64,000 nucleotides of DNA. It comes from an uncultured Paracoccaceae bacterium. GTDB lineage: Bacteria; Pseudomonadota; Alphaproteobacteria; Rhodobacterales; Rhodobacteraceae. Below the pieces are notes generated by a model, which was given only the letters and a program-made list of their open reading frames with translations, did not search any database and had not been told where the DNA came from. This document shows, one piece after another, positions 9,830-20,900 of this stretch (position 1 is the stretch's first letter; every line of letters starts with the position of its first letter). The translations under genes were made by a program, and so were the position numbers. The DNA is taken from the NCBI GenBank assembly GCA_947487205.1, contig CANKVU010000016.1:58612-122611 (forward strand). Direction: 5' to 3'.

Positions 9830-11242
9830 ATGACCGAACCGGGCTTCATTCCCGCGACAGATGCGCTCGACCCCCGCTATGCCTTCGACCGGCGGGCGAA
9901 CTGGGTGCGCGTGCGCACGCTGGCGCTGCTGCGGTGGATCGCCATCTCGGGGCAGATCGCGGCGGTGCTGGTGGGCCATGTCGTGTTCGGCCTGTCGCTG
10001 GCGCTGGGTCCGATCGGGGCCGCGATCGGGGCGGCGGCGATCACCAACATCATGGCGATCACCATCTGGCCGAAGACGCGCCGCCTGTCCGAGGCGGAAC
10101 TGGCCGGGACCCTCATCTTCGACATGGTGCAGCTCTCCTCGCTGCTGGCGCTGACGGGGGGGCTGCACAATCCCTTCGCGCTGCTGATCCTGGCGCAGGT
10201 GGCGATCTCGGCCGCCGCGCTGGGGCGCCGGCAGACGCGGATCGTGTGCACGGTGGCGGCCGGCCTGATCACCGCGCTGCTGTTCGTCCACCTGCCGCTC
10301 ACCACCCGGTCGGGCGAGGTGCTGCACCTTCCGGATCTGTTCCTGGCGGGGTTCTGGACCGCGCTCCTGATCGGCATCGTGTTCCAGGCCTCCTATGCCC
10401 GCCGGGTCACCGCCGAGGTCACCGCGATGGGCGACGCGCTCGCCGCCACGCAGATGGCCCTGGCCCGCGAGCAGAAGCTGACCGACCTGGGCGGGGTGAT
10501 CGCGGCGGCGGCGCACGAGCTGGGAACGCCGCTGGCCACCATCGCGCTCGTCTCGGCGGAACTGGTGGACGAGGCCGACGACGCGGACACCCGCGCCGAC
10601 GCGCAGCTGATCCGCGACCAGGCGGAGCGCTGCCGCCAGATCCTGCGCGACATGGGCCGCGCCGGAAAGCAGGACCGGCACGTTCGCCTGGCCCCGATCT
10701 CGTCGGTGATCGAGGAGGCGGCGGGGCCCCACCGCGACCGCGGCATCGACCTGCGCGTCACCTGCCGGGCCGAGCCGGGCAGCGACGACCGCCAGCCGAG
10801 CGTCGCGCGCCGCCCCGAACTGATCCACGGATTGCGGAACCTGGTGCAGAACGCCGTCGATTTCGCCCGCACGCGGGTCTGGATCGACGTGCGCTGGAAC
10901 GAGACGGTGGTCGCCGTGCGGATCGCCGATGACGGGCCCGGCTATCCGCCCGACACGCTGTCGCGGCTGGGCGATCCGTTCCTGCGCCGGCGGCGCGAGA
11001 CCGGGCCGGATCCCAGCCGGCCCGGCTACGAGGGGATGGGGCTCGGCCTGTTCATCGCCAAGACGCTGCTGGAACGCTCCGGCGCCGAGATCACCTTCGC
11101 CAACGGGCAGGACGGGTTCGGCCCGGCCACCGCCGACCGCGACCGCTGCGGCGCGCTCGTCACGCTGACCTGGGCGCGCGACCAGGTCGCGGTGACCACG
11201 GACCGGGCGCCGCTTGGCGAGAACGACGCCGTGTCGGGGTGA
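9830..11242 (+). CDS. regB: RegB/PrrB/ActS sensor histidine kinase
   Basis: From ATG 9830; quinone-site motif TGGLHNPF, AAAHELGTPLATIAL H-box, GMGLGLFIAKTLLERSGA; divergent from senC-regA. Confidence 0.92.
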   Translation: MTEPGFIPATDALDPRYAFDRRANWVRVRTLALLRWIAISGQIAAVLVGHVVFGLSLALGPIGAAIGAAAITNIMAITIWPKTRRLSEAELAGTLIFDMVQLSSLLALTGGLHNPFALLILAQVAISAAALGRRQTRIVCTVAAGLITALLFVHLPLTTRSGEVLHLPDLFLAGFWTALLIGIVFQASYARRVTAEVTAMGDALAATQMALAREQKLTDLGGVIAAAAHELGTPLATIALVSAELVDEADDADTRADAQLIRDQAERCRQILRDMGRAGKQDRHVRLAPISSVIEEAAGPHRDRGIDLRVTCRAEPGSDDRQPSVARRPELIHGLRNLVQNAVDFARTRVWIDVRWNETVVAVRIADDGPGYPPDTLSRLGDPFLRRRRETGPDPSRPGYEGMGLGLFIAKTLLERSGAEITFANGQDGFGPATADRDRCGALVTLTWARDQVAVTTDRAPLGENDAVSG

Positions 11243-11315
11243 TCCGGGGGCCGGACTTAACCGCAAATTAACGAAGCTGCGCAAGGTTTCGGAAAGGTTT
11301 TTCCGAGGCGATCGC

Positions 11316-12863
11316 GTGACATACGAACTCATCTGGATGGTCGCGGTCGCGGTCGCGGCGTCGGTGGCCAGCGGCGGCCTGTCGGTCCTGTGGCTGACCA
11401 CGCGACGGGCGCCGCGGATCATCGCCACCGACCCCCGCCGCGAGACCGCGTTCCTGATCGAGCACGGCCGCGTCGTCGACGCGACCCGGTCGGGGCGGGC
11501 CATCCTCGACGGGCTGGGCGCGGAAGGCACGCGGGCCGACCGGCTGATCCGGTGGCTGTCGGACGCCTTTCCCGGCCTGGCGGAGGCGATCCGCGCCATG
11601 CCCGACACCGCCGAACGCACGATCACCGCCCGCGACGGGATCGGCCGGCTGGCCCTGTCCAAGGAGCGCGGCCTGCTCAGGATCGCCCTGGGCGACGACG
11701 AGAACGCGCGGGTGGAAATCGACCGCGTCTGCCAGACCGCCGTGCAGGCCGAGCTCGAGACGCTGCGCGCGATCGGCGACGCCCTGCCCTACCCGGTCTG
11801 GCGCGAGGACCGGGAGGGCCGGATCCGCTGGGTGAACCGCGCCTATCTCGACATCCTGGCCACGCAGGACCGCGCCGCCGCCGAGGCCTGGCCGCCCCGG
11901 GCCCTGTTCGAGGGCGAGATCCTGATCCCCGGCGTCTCCAAGCGCCTGTCGGCCATGGGGCGCTGGTTCGAATGCCACGCCGTCTCCTCGGGGGAGGAGA
12001 CGCTGGTCTCGGCCGTGCCGGCCGACGCGCTGGTCAAGGCGGAGACCGCGCTCGACACCTTCCGCCAGACGATGTCGCGCACCTTCGCGAACCTGACCGT
12101 GGGCCTCGCCATCTTCGACGAGGAGCGCCGTCTGACGGTGTTCAATCCCGCGCTGACCGACATGACGACGCTGCCGATCGACGTGCTGATCGGGCGGCCG
12201 ACGCTGGAAAGCTTCCTCGACGCGCTGCGCGCCCGGCAGATGATCCCCGAGCCGCGCGATTACGGATCGTGGCGGGAACGGGTGGCCGACGTGGAACATT
12301 CGGCGCGCAACGGCACCTATTCGGAGGTCTGGCACCTGCCCGGCAGCCGCACCTATCGCATCACCGGGCGGCCGCAGCCCGACGGCGCCTTCGCGCTGCT
12401 GATGGAGGACATCTCGGCGGAGATGGGCCTCACCCGCCGCTTCCGCAGCCAGATCGAGACCGGCAACGCCGTGCTCGACGCCCTGCCCGAGGCGATCGCC
12501 GTCTTCGACGAGGCGGGCACGCTGGTGGTGTCGAACGAGGCCTACGACGACTTGTGGCAGATCGACCAGCGCCAGGGCATGACGCAGCTGACGCTGGCCG
12601 ACGCGATCGGCTTCTGGCGCGAACGCTCGCACCCGACGCCGTTCTGGGACCAGCTGACCCTGCCGGCCGCCGCGTCCTCCGAGGGCGCGGGGGCGGTGGA
12701 GCGCGTCCGGCTGGACGACGGGCGCCTGGTCTGGGCGGCGCGGCAGCACCTGTCGGGCGGCGCGGTCATGGTCCGCTTCCTGCCCCACTCGGCGGAGGTC
12801 AGCCCCCTCATGCCCGCGACCAAGCGCCGGCTGGAGGATCGCCGGGCCGCCGGGACCCCGTGA
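11316..12863 (+). CDS. PAS-domain protein with N-terminal TM, DivL-like, lacking a kinase domain
   Basis: GTG start 11316 (VTYELIWMVAVAVAASVASGG); two or more PAS-like segments; stop reached without H/N/G boxes; immediately upstream of tsaE. Confidence 0.65.
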   Translation: MTYELIWMVAVAVAASVASGGLSVLWLTTRRAPRIIATDPRRETAFLIEHGRVVDATRSGRAILDGLGAEGTRADRLIRWLSDAFPGLAEAIRAMPDTAERTITARDGIGRLALSKERGLLRIALGDDENARVEIDRVCQTAVQAELETLRAIGDALPYPVWREDREGRIRWVNRAYLDILATQDRAAAEAWPPRALFEGEILIPGVSKRLSAMGRWFECHAVSSGEETLVSAVPADALVKAETALDTFRQTMSRTFANLTVGLAIFDEERRLTVFNPALTDMTTLPIDVLIGRPTLESFLDALRARQMIPEPRDYGSWRERVADVEHSARNGTYSEVWHLPGSRTYRITGRPQPDGAFALLMEDISAEMGLTRRFRSQIETGNAVLDALPEAIAVFDEAGTLVVSNEAYDDLWQIDQRQGMTQLTLADAIGFWRERSHPTPFWDQLTLPAAASSEGAGAVERVRLDDGRLVWAARQHLSGGAVMVRFLPHSAEVSPLMPATKRRLEDRRAAGTP

Positions 12864-12921
12864 TCCCGGCGCCGCCGCAATCGACTTGATACCGAGGCGC
12901 GCAGTGGACATCCTGCGCCCC

Positions 12922-13398
12922 ATGTCCGGGCTGTCCCTGTTCCTTGCCGATGCGCGCGCCACCGACCGTCTGGGCCGGGCGCTGGCGGATCGCCTGCACC
13001 CCGGCGACACCGTGCTGCTGGAGGGCGAGCTGGGCGCGGGCAAGAGCCACCTCGCCCGCGCCGTGATCCAGTCGATGCAGGCCCGGACGGGGCCGGTGGA
13101 GGACGTGCCCTCGCCCACCTACACGCTGGTCCAGACCTACAGCGCCGGCGGGGCGGAGATCGTCCATGCCGACCTCTACCGGCTGGGCGACCCGTCCGAG
13201 CTGGACGAGCTGGGGCTGGAGGAGGCGATGGGCCAGGCGGTCTGCCTGATCGAGTGGCCCGATCGGCTGGACCGGGTGCCGCCGGACGCGCTGCGCGTGG
13301 CGCTGTCGGCCGAGGGCGAGGGGCGGCGCGCCCGCCTGTCCGGCGCGGCGGGCTGGGAGGCGCGCCTTGCCGCGCTGCGGGAGGTCGCCGGTGCCTGA
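12922..13398 (+). CDS. tsaE: tRNA t6A37 biosynthesis ATPase TsaE
   Basis: LLEGELGAGKSHLARAVIQ Walker A; PSPTYTLVQTY; LIEWPDR. Confidence 0.93.
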   Translation: MSGLSLFLADARATDRLGRALADRLHPGDTVLLEGELGAGKSHLARAVIQSMQARTGPVEDVPSPTYTLVQTYSAGGAEIVHADLYRLGDPSELDELGLEEAMGQAVCLIEWPDRLDRVPPDALRVALSAEGEGRRARLSGAAGWEARLAALREVAGA

Positions 13399-14332
13399 CA
13401 CGATTGCCCGCGACCTGCTCGAGCGGCATGGCTGGGCCGGGGCGTGGTCCCTGCCGCTGGCCGGGGATGCCTCGGGCCGGGCCTATGCGCGCCTCAGGCG
13501 GGCCGACGGGTCGACGGCGATCCTGATGGAACGGGGCGGCGATACCGGCCCGTTCCTGCGCGCCGCCCGGCACCTGGCCGATCTGGGCCTGTCCACACCC
13601 GCGATCCTCGGCGCGGCGGGCGAGTGCGTGCTGATGGAGGATCTGGGCGACGCGCTGCTGGCGACGCTCACCCGCGATCCCGCGCTGGAAGACCCGCTCT
13701 ATGCGCTGGCGACCGACGTTCTGGTGGCGCTGCACGGCCATCCCGCGCCCGACTGGGCGGCCCCCTACGGCCCCTCGGAGATGGTCGCGGCGCTGGACCC
13801 GTTCTGGCGCCATTACGCGGCCGCCGCCCCGAAGGGCGCGCGCGATCGGGTGGAGGCGGCGCTCGGCGACCTGCTGGAGGCGCATGACGGGGCGCCGGTC
13901 CTGCTCCACCGCGACTATCACGCGCAGAACCTCATCCACCTGCCGGGCCGGGAGGGGGTGGCCGCGCTCGGCCTGCTCGATTTCCAGGATGCCTGCGCCG
14001 GGCATCGGGCCTACGACCTCGCCTCGCTTCTGCAGGATGCGCGCCGCGACGTGGACCCGGCGCTCGAGTCGCGGATGATCGCGCGCTACGCCGCCGCGAC
14101 CGCGCGCGACGCCGAGGCGTTCGACGCCGCCTACACGCTCCAGGCGCTGCAGCGGCACCTGCGTATCCTCGGCATCTTCGCGCGGCTGGGGACCGAGGGG
14201 GGCAAGCCCGGATATCTCGACCTGGTGCCGCGGGTCCGCGCCCATGTGGAGCGGTGCCTGGCCCATCCGGTCGCGGCGCCGCTGGCCGCGCCGATGGCGC
14301 AGGTCCTGGCGGCGGAGGCGCCGGCGCGATGA
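13391..14332 (+). CDS. amgK: Aminoglycoside phosphotransferase-fold kinase, AmgK-like (anomeric sugar kinase)
   Basis: GTG start; VLLHRDYHAQNLIHL and GLLDFQDACAGHRAYDLASLLQDARRDV; adjacent to a MurU-like gene. Confidence 0.78.
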   Translation: MPDTIARDLLERHGWAGAWSLPLAGDASGRAYARLRRADGSTAILMERGGDTGPFLRAARHLADLGLSTPAILGAAGECVLMEDLGDALLATLTRDPALEDPLYALATDVLVALHGHPAPDWAAPYGPSEMVAALDPFWRHYAAAAPKGARDRVEAALGDLLEAHDGAPVLLHRDYHAQNLIHLPGREGVAALGLLDFQDACAGHRAYDLASLLQDARRDVDPALESRMIARYAAATARDAEAFDAAYTLQALQRHLRILGIFARLGTEGGKPGYLDLVPRVRAHVERCLAHPVAAPLAAPMAQVLAAEAPAR

Positions 14333-15006
14333 CCCGGCCGCTCCTGATCTTCGCCGCCGGGTTCGGCACCCGGATGGGCGCGCTGACGAAGGACCGCCCC
14401 AAGCCCATGGTCGAGGTCGCGGGCCGGCCGCTCGTCGATCACGCCATCGAGATCGGCCGCGCCGCCGGCTGCGCGCCGATCGTCGCCAATACCCATTACC
14501 TGCGCGGGGCGATCGAGCCGCACCTGGCCGCGCGGGGCGTCGTCGCCTCGCCCGAGGAGGACGCGATCCTCGATACCGGCGGCGGCCTGCGCCACGCGCT
14601 GCCCCGGCTCGGGCCCGGCCCTGTCTTCACCCTGAATTCCGACGCGCTCTGGACCGGGCCGAACCCGCTCGACACGCTGGAGGCCGCCTGGGAGGGCGAG
14701 GGAGACGGCGCGCTCCTGCTCTGCGTGCCGCGCGAGCGTGCCGTGGGCCGGGACGGGCCGGGCGATTTCGCGATGGCCCCGGACGGGCGCCTGACGCGCG
14801 GGGGGCCGTTCGTCTATACCGGGGCGCAGATCATCGATCCCGCGGTGCTCGCGCCGGAGGCGGGCCCCGTCTTCTCCCTGTCGCGGGTCTGGACCCGGCT
14901 GGCGGCCGCGGGGCGCCTCAGGGGCATCGTCCATGCCGGTGGCTGGGCCGATGTGGGCCATCCGGGCGGCATCGCCGCGGCCGAGGACATGCTCGCCCGT
15001 GCTTGA
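14329..15006 (+). CDS. murU: Nucleotidyltransferase, MurU-like (N-acetylmuramate-1-P uridylyltransferase)
   Basis: From ATG 14329; LIFAAGFGTRMGALTKDRPKPMVEVAGRPLVDHAIE; overlaps the kinase gene stop. Confidence 0.8.
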   Translation: MTRPLLIFAAGFGTRMGALTKDRPKPMVEVAGRPLVDHAIEIGRAAGCAPIVANTHYLRGAIEPHLAARGVVASPEEDAILDTGGGLRHALPRLGPGPVFTLNSDALWTGPNPLDTLEAAWEGEGDGALLLCVPRERAVGRDGPGDFAMAPDGRLTRGGPFVYTGAQIIDPAVLAPEAGPVFSLSRVWTRLAAAGRLRGIVHAGGWADVGHPGGIAAAEDMLARA

Positions 15007-17938
15007 GACGGACCCGGCCCCGCGGCTTTACGGGCTGCCGCCCGGCGCCGACTTCCCCGCGGAACTGATCCGGGGGCTGGAGGCGCGGCTGGCCGGCCGG
15101 CCGCCCGAAGAATGGGCGCGGGTGGAGATCCTGGTGAACACCGCCCGGATGCAGCGCCGCCTGACCCGCCTGTTCGCGGAGGGGCCGCCGCGGCTACTGC
15201 CCCGGATCCGGCTGCTGACGCGGATCGCCGACGACCATGCCCTGCCCGAGCTGCCCCCCGCCCTGCCCGACCTGCGCCGCAAGCTGGACCTGGCGCAGCT
15301 GGTCCGCCGGCTGGTCGAGGCCGATCCGACGCTCGCGCCCCGCAGTGCCGTCCACGACCTGGCCGACAGCCTGGCCGCGATTTTCGAGGAGATGGCCTCC
15401 GAAGGGGTCGAGCCCGAGGCGCTCGAACGGCTCGACGTGGGGGGGCTGTCGGATCACTGGGCGCGGGCGCTGCGTTTCCTGACCATCGCGGGCACGGTGA
15501 CGCGCGCCGAGCCCCGGCCGGCGGCGGCCGAGCGCCTGCGCCGCGCGGCCGAGGCGCTGGCCGACCGCTGGCGCACCGACCCGCCGGACCACCCGGTGAT
15601 CGTCGCCGGCTCCACCGGATCGCGGGGTCCGGTGCAGCTTCTGATGCGGGCGGTGGCGGGCCTGCCGCAGGGCGCCGTGGTCCTGCCCGGCGTCGATGTC
15701 CACATGCCTGCGGACATCTGGGACGGGCTGGGCGACGCGATGAGCGCCGAGGACCACCCCCAGTACCGCTATGCCGACCTGTGCCGCCGCCTGGGCGTCC
15801 ATCCGGCCGCCATCGGGCGGTGGAGCGACGCCGACCCCGTGCCGGCGCGCAACGCGCTGCTGTCCATGGCGCTGCGTCCCGCGCCGGTGACCGATCGCTG
15901 GATGCGCGACGGTCCGGGATTGGGCGACTTGGAGGCGGCGACCCGCGACATCGACCTGATCGAGGCGGCCGACCCGGCCGAAGAGGCCGCCGCCATCGCC
16001 ATCCGCCTGCGCCGCGCGGTGGAGGACGGCGACACCGCCGCGCTCGTGACGCCGGACCGGATGCTGACGCGGCGGGTGGAGGCGGCGCTCGACCGTTGGG
16101 GGATCGTGGCCGACGACAGCGCCGGCGTGCCGCTCCAGCAGACGGCGCCGGGGCGCCTCTTGCGGCAGACCGCCCAGATCATGGCAGAGCCACCGGGGGC
16201 GGAGGCGCTGCTGGCGCTTCTGAAGCACCCGCTGTGCCATTCGGGGGCGGAGCGGAACCGCCACCTGCTGTGGACGCGGGAGCTCGACCTGTGGTTGCGC
16301 CACGCGCCCCCGCCCGAGATAGGGGCGGATACGCTCGCGGCCTTCGCCGAGGCGCATCCCGAGGCGGCGGAGTGGGCGGAGTGGGTGGCGGCCCTGCTGC
16401 CCGCGCCGCGGGAGGAGGCGCCCCTCGACACGCTCGCCGCGCGGCATCTCGACCTGTCGGAATGCGCGGCCGGGGGGCCCGGGGGCGGCAGCGGCGGCCT
16501 GTGGCAGGAAGCGCCGGGACGCGCCGCCCGCGAGCTGATGGACGAGCTGCTGGCCGAGGCGGCCGGCGGCGGCACCGCGATCCCGCGCGACTACGCCGAC
16601 CTCGTCGGGTCGCTCCTGTCCGCGCAGGAGGTCCGCCGCCCCGACGAGGGCCGGGCGGACGTGATGATCTGGGGCACGCTGGAGGCGCGGGTCCAGGGCG
16701 CGGACCTGGTGATCCTGGCCGGGCTGTCGGAGGGGACCTGGCCCGAGGTCCCGGCCCCCGACCCGTGGCTGAACCGGAAGATGCGGCGCGATGCCGGATT
16801 GCTGCTGCCCGAACGCCAGATCGGGCTCAGCGCCCACGATTTCCAGCAGGCCGCCGCCGCCCCGCGCGTGGTCCTGAGCCGGGCCCGCCGCGACGCCGAG
16901 GCCGAGACGGTCGCCGCCCGCTGGCTGAACCGTCTGACGAACCTTCTGGGCGGATTGCCGGGCACGGGCGGCCGCCAGGCGCTCGAACACATGCGGGGGC
17001 GCGGCGACGTGTGGATCGGCTATGCCCGGGCGGCGGCCGCCCGCCGGCAATCCGCCGCCCCGGCGCCGCGGCCCGCGCCCTGCCCGCCGGTGGCGGCAAG
17101 GCCCGACCGCCTGTCGGTGACGCAGGTGCAGACCCTGATCCGCGACCCCTACGCGATCTATGCCCGGCGCATCCTGGATCTGTCGCCGCTCGCGCCGCTC
17201 AGGCCCGAACCGGACGCGCCGCTTCGGGGGGTCGTGCTCCACCGCATCTTCGAGCGGTTCGTCCAGGACGGCCCCGGCCCCGGCCCCGGGGACCCGGAGG
17301 CCGAGGCGCGGCTGCGCGCCATCGCGGCGGCGGAACTGGCCGCGATCCCGTGGCGGGCCGCCCGCGCCATGTGGCAGGCCCAGATCGACCGGCTGGCGCC
17401 CTGGTTCGTGGAGGGAGAGGTCCGCCGCCGGGCGGAGGTCGCGCAGATCGCCACCGAGGCGCGGGGCCGGTTCGACGTGCCGGGCACCGGCGTCACGCTG
17501 ACCGGCACCGCCGACCGCATCGACCGCCGCACCGACGGGCGGCTGGTGGTCTATGACTACAAGACCGGAACGGTCCCCTCCGACAAGGCGATCCGCCATT
17601 TCGACCGGCAGCTTCTGCTGGAGGCGGCGATGGCCGAGGCCGGCGCCTTCGAGGCCGTGCCGCGCGCGCCGGTGGCCGAAATCTGCCATATCGGGCTCGG
17701 CGCCCAGCGCCGCGCCGATCCCCTGCGGCTGCGCGATCCGGACGGCGACGCGATGCTCGACCCCGACGCCACGATCCTGGAGCTGCGCCGCCTGCTGGGC
17801 GCCTGGGCGGAGCGGTCGCGGGGCTATACTTCGCTCCGCGCGATGCAGACCATGACCGATTACAGCGACTACGCCCATCTGGCCCGGTTCGGCGAATGGA
17901 CGCTCGACGACGATCCCGCCCCGCAGGAGGTGGGATGA
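14999..17938 (+). CDS. addB: Double-strand break repair protein AddB
   Basis: GTG start 14999; ~980 aa; C-terminal RecB-like nuclease GTADRIDRRTDGRLVVYDYKTG; followed by addA with ATGA overlap. Confidence 0.9.
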   Translation: MLETDPAPRLYGLPPGADFPAELIRGLEARLAGRPPEEWARVEILVNTARMQRRLTRLFAEGPPRLLPRIRLLTRIADDHALPELPPALPDLRRKLDLAQLVRRLVEADPTLAPRSAVHDLADSLAAIFEEMASEGVEPEALERLDVGGLSDHWARALRFLTIAGTVTRAEPRPAAAERLRRAAEALADRWRTDPPDHPVIVAGSTGSRGPVQLLMRAVAGLPQGAVVLPGVDVHMPADIWDGLGDAMSAEDHPQYRYADLCRRLGVHPAAIGRWSDADPVPARNALLSMALRPAPVTDRWMRDGPGLGDLEAATRDIDLIEAADPAEEAAAIAIRLRRAVEDGDTAALVTPDRMLTRRVEAALDRWGIVADDSAGVPLQQTAPGRLLRQTAQIMAEPPGAEALLALLKHPLCHSGAERNRHLLWTRELDLWLRHAPPPEIGADTLAAFAEAHPEAAEWAEWVAALLPAPREEAPLDTLAARHLDLSECAAGGPGGGSGGLWQEAPGRAARELMDELLAEAAGGGTAIPRDYADLVGSLLSAQEVRRPDEGRADVMIWGTLEARVQGADLVILAGLSEGTWPEVPAPDPWLNRKMRRDAGLLLPERQIGLSAHDFQQAAAAPRVVLSRARRDAEAETVAARWLNRLTNLLGGLPGTGGRQALEHMRGRGDVWIGYARAAAARRQSAAPAPRPAPCPPVAARPDRLSVTQVQTLIRDPYAIYARRILDLSPLAPLRPEPDAPLRGVVLHRIFERFVQDGPGPGPGDPEAEARLRAIAAAELAAIPWRAARAMWQAQIDRLAPWFVEGEVRRRAEVAQIATEARGRFDVPGTGVTLTGTADRIDRRTDGRLVVYDYKTGTVPSDKAIRHFDRQLLLEAAMAEAGAFEAVPRAPVAEICHIGLGAQRRADPLRLRDPDGDAMLDPDATILELRRLLGAWAERSRGYTSLRAMQTMTDYSDYAHLARFGEWTLDDDPAPQEVG

Positions 17939-20900
17939 CCGACGACGCCTCCCTCCGCCAGATCGCGGCGGCGCGGCCCGACCGGTCCACGTGGCTGTCG
18001 GCCAATGCCGGGTCGGGCAAGACCCGCGTCCTGACCGATCGGGTGGCGCGGCTTCTGCTGCACGGGGCGGACCCGCAGAACATCCTGTGCCTGACCTATA
18101 CCAAGGCCGCCGCCTCGGAGATGCAGAACCGCCTGTTCAAGCGGCTCGGCGAATGGGCGATGATGGCCGAGGACGAGCTGACGCGGACCCTTGCCCGGCT
18201 GGGCGAGACGGACCGCTCCGCCCCCCGCCTCGCCTCGGCGCGGCGGCTCTTCGCCCAGGCGATCGAGACGCCGGGGGGCCTGCGGATCCAGACGATCCAT
18301 TCGTTCTGCGCCAGCCTGTTGCGCCGCTTTCCGCTGGAGGCCGGGGTCAGCCCCCGCTTCGCCGAGATGGACGACGCCTCGGCCGCCGGGCTGCGCGCCG
18401 ATTGCCTCGAACGGCTGGCCGAGCGCGACCCCGACCTCTTCGGCGCGTTCGCGGCCGGCATCCCGGCGGGGTCGCTCGACGGGCTCGCGGCCGAGATCGC
18501 CCGGGGGCGCGGCCAGTTCATCCCCGCCGCCGGGGCCGAAATCCGGCGGGCGCTCGGCCTCGATCCCGGAGACGACGTGGCACGGCTTCTGTCCGATACG
18601 TTCCTCGGCGGCGAGGCCGACCTGCTGGCGGCCTGCCGCGGGGCGATGGAGGGGGCCGGCCCCCAGGACCGGAAGGCCGCGGACCGGCTGGCGGCCCTCG
18701 CCCCGCCCTGGACCACCGCGGACCTCGCGGCGCTCGAATCCGTCCTACTCTTTGGCGAGGGCGCGAAGGAGCCCTTCGGGCCCAAGACCGGCAAGTTCCC
18801 GACCAAGGCGTCGCGCGGCCGGCTCGGCCCCGATTGCGCCGCGCTCGACCAGCTGATCGAGCGGGTGGCGGCGGCCCGGCCGCGCCGGATGGCACTGGAC
18901 CTGGCGGAGAGGTCGGAGATCCTGAACCGGTTCTCGGCCGCCTTCCTCGACCTCTACGCGCGGGCGAAGGAGGCGCGCGGCTGGCTCGACTTCGACGACC
19001 TGATCCTGGGCGCCCGATCGCTGCTGTCGCGGGGCGACGTGGCCGAATGGGTGCTCTACCGGCTGGACGGGGGGCTGGACCACATCCTGGTGGACGAGGC
19101 GCAGGATACGAGCCCGCCGCAATGGCAGGTGATCGAGGCGCTGACCCGGGAATTCGCCGCCGGCCACGGGGTGCGGGCGACGCCGCGCACGCTGTTCGTC
19201 GTGGGCGACCGCAAGCAGTCGATCTATTCCTTCCAGGGTGCCGATCCGGAGGGGTTCGAGCGCATGCACGACCGCTTCGCCGCGCGGGCGGGCCCGGAGG
19301 CGCTGGCGCGTCTGGAACTGCGCCATTCGTTCCGCTCCGCCCCGGCGATCCTGAGCGCCGTCGACGCGACCTTCGCCACCGCGATGGGCGGGGACGTGGC
19401 GCATGTGCCGTTCAAGTCCGACCTGCCCGGCCGCGTCGACCTGTGGCCGCTGGTGGAGCCGGAGGACGAGCCCGACCCGGCCGAATGGCACGACCCGGTC
19501 GACCGGCCCTCGCCGCGCGGCGCCGACATCCGGCTGGCAGAGGACATCGCGACGTGGGTCCGGGGCCTGATCGACACCAAGGCGACGATCCCGGACCGGG
19601 ACGTGCCCGGCCGCCGACGGCCCGTCCATGCGGGCGACATCCTGGTGCTGGTGCGGGGCCGGGGCGGGATCTTTCACCCGCTGATCCGGGCCTGCAAGGC
19701 GGCGGGCATCGACATCGCCGGCGCCGACGTGCTGCGGCTGGAGGACGACCTGGCGGTGAAGGACATCCTGTCGCTGCTGCGCGTCCTGGCCCTGCCCGAG
19801 GACGACCTGTCGCTGGCCGAGGCACTGCGCTCGCCGCTCTTCGGGCTGGACGAGGGGGACCTCTACCGGCTCGCGCACGGGCGCGGGGGACGGCGCCTGT
19901 GGCAGGTGCTGCGGGGCGCGCGCGACGCGTTCCCCGGCCCGATGGCGATGCTCGACGACCTGATGGCGCGGGCCGATTACCTGCGCCCGTTCGAACTGAT
20001 CGACCGCATCCTGCTGCGCCATGGCGGGCGGGAACGCCTGATCGGACGGCTGGGGCCCGAATCGGTCGATGCCATCGACGCGCTCCTGGCCGAGGCGCTG
20101 ACCTACGAGCGCACGGAAGCGCCCTCGCTCACCGGCTTCCTGGCGTGGTTCGCGCGTGACGATGTCACCGTCAAGCGGCAGGCGGAGGGCGCGGGCAGGC
20201 GATTGCGCGTGATGACGGTGCACGGTGCCAAGGGGCTGGAGGCGCCGGTGGTGATCCTGCCCGACACGATGCGGACCGACCCCCCCGACCGCGATCGCAT
20301 CCTGCACCTGGATGGCGGCCCGACGATCTGGAAGCCGAACAAGGCCGGGCGGCCGCCCGTCCTCGACCCCGTCGCCGCGGCCCGCGACGCCGCGCGGCGG
20401 GCCGAGCGCGACCGGCTGCTCTATGTCGCGATGACGCGCGCCGAGACGTGGCTCGTCGTCTGCGGCGCGGGCAAGGCGGCGGACGCCGATCGGGCCTGGT
20501 ACGGCCAGGTCGCGGCAGGCCTCGCCTCGGTCGCGACCGAGCCGCTCGACACCCCGGCGGGACCGGGACTGCGCCATGCGGTCAATTCCCTGGACAGGCT
20601 CGACACCGTCGACACGCCGGACCGGGAGGGGACGGACGGGGCGACGCTGTTGCCCGCGTGGTTCGACGGCGCCGCCGCCCCGGCCCGCGCCCCGGCGCGC
20701 ATCCTCTCCCCGTCCGATCTCGGCGGGGCGAAGGCGCTGCCGGGGGCGGCGGGCGACGACGAGGGGACGGCGACCCTGCGCGGCACGGGCCTGCACCTGC
20801 TGCTCGAACACCTGCCCGGGTTGCCGCGCGCGGAATGGGACGCGGCCGCGCCGCGGATCCTGGGCGCCGATCCCGACCTCGCGCCCCTGGCCCCGGCGCT

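Noticed and set aside
15194-17878. 894-aa minus-strand ORF opposite addB
   Set aside because: Low-complexity H/R/G/P-rich translation, antisense to a well supported addB; typical spurious ORF in high-GC DNA.
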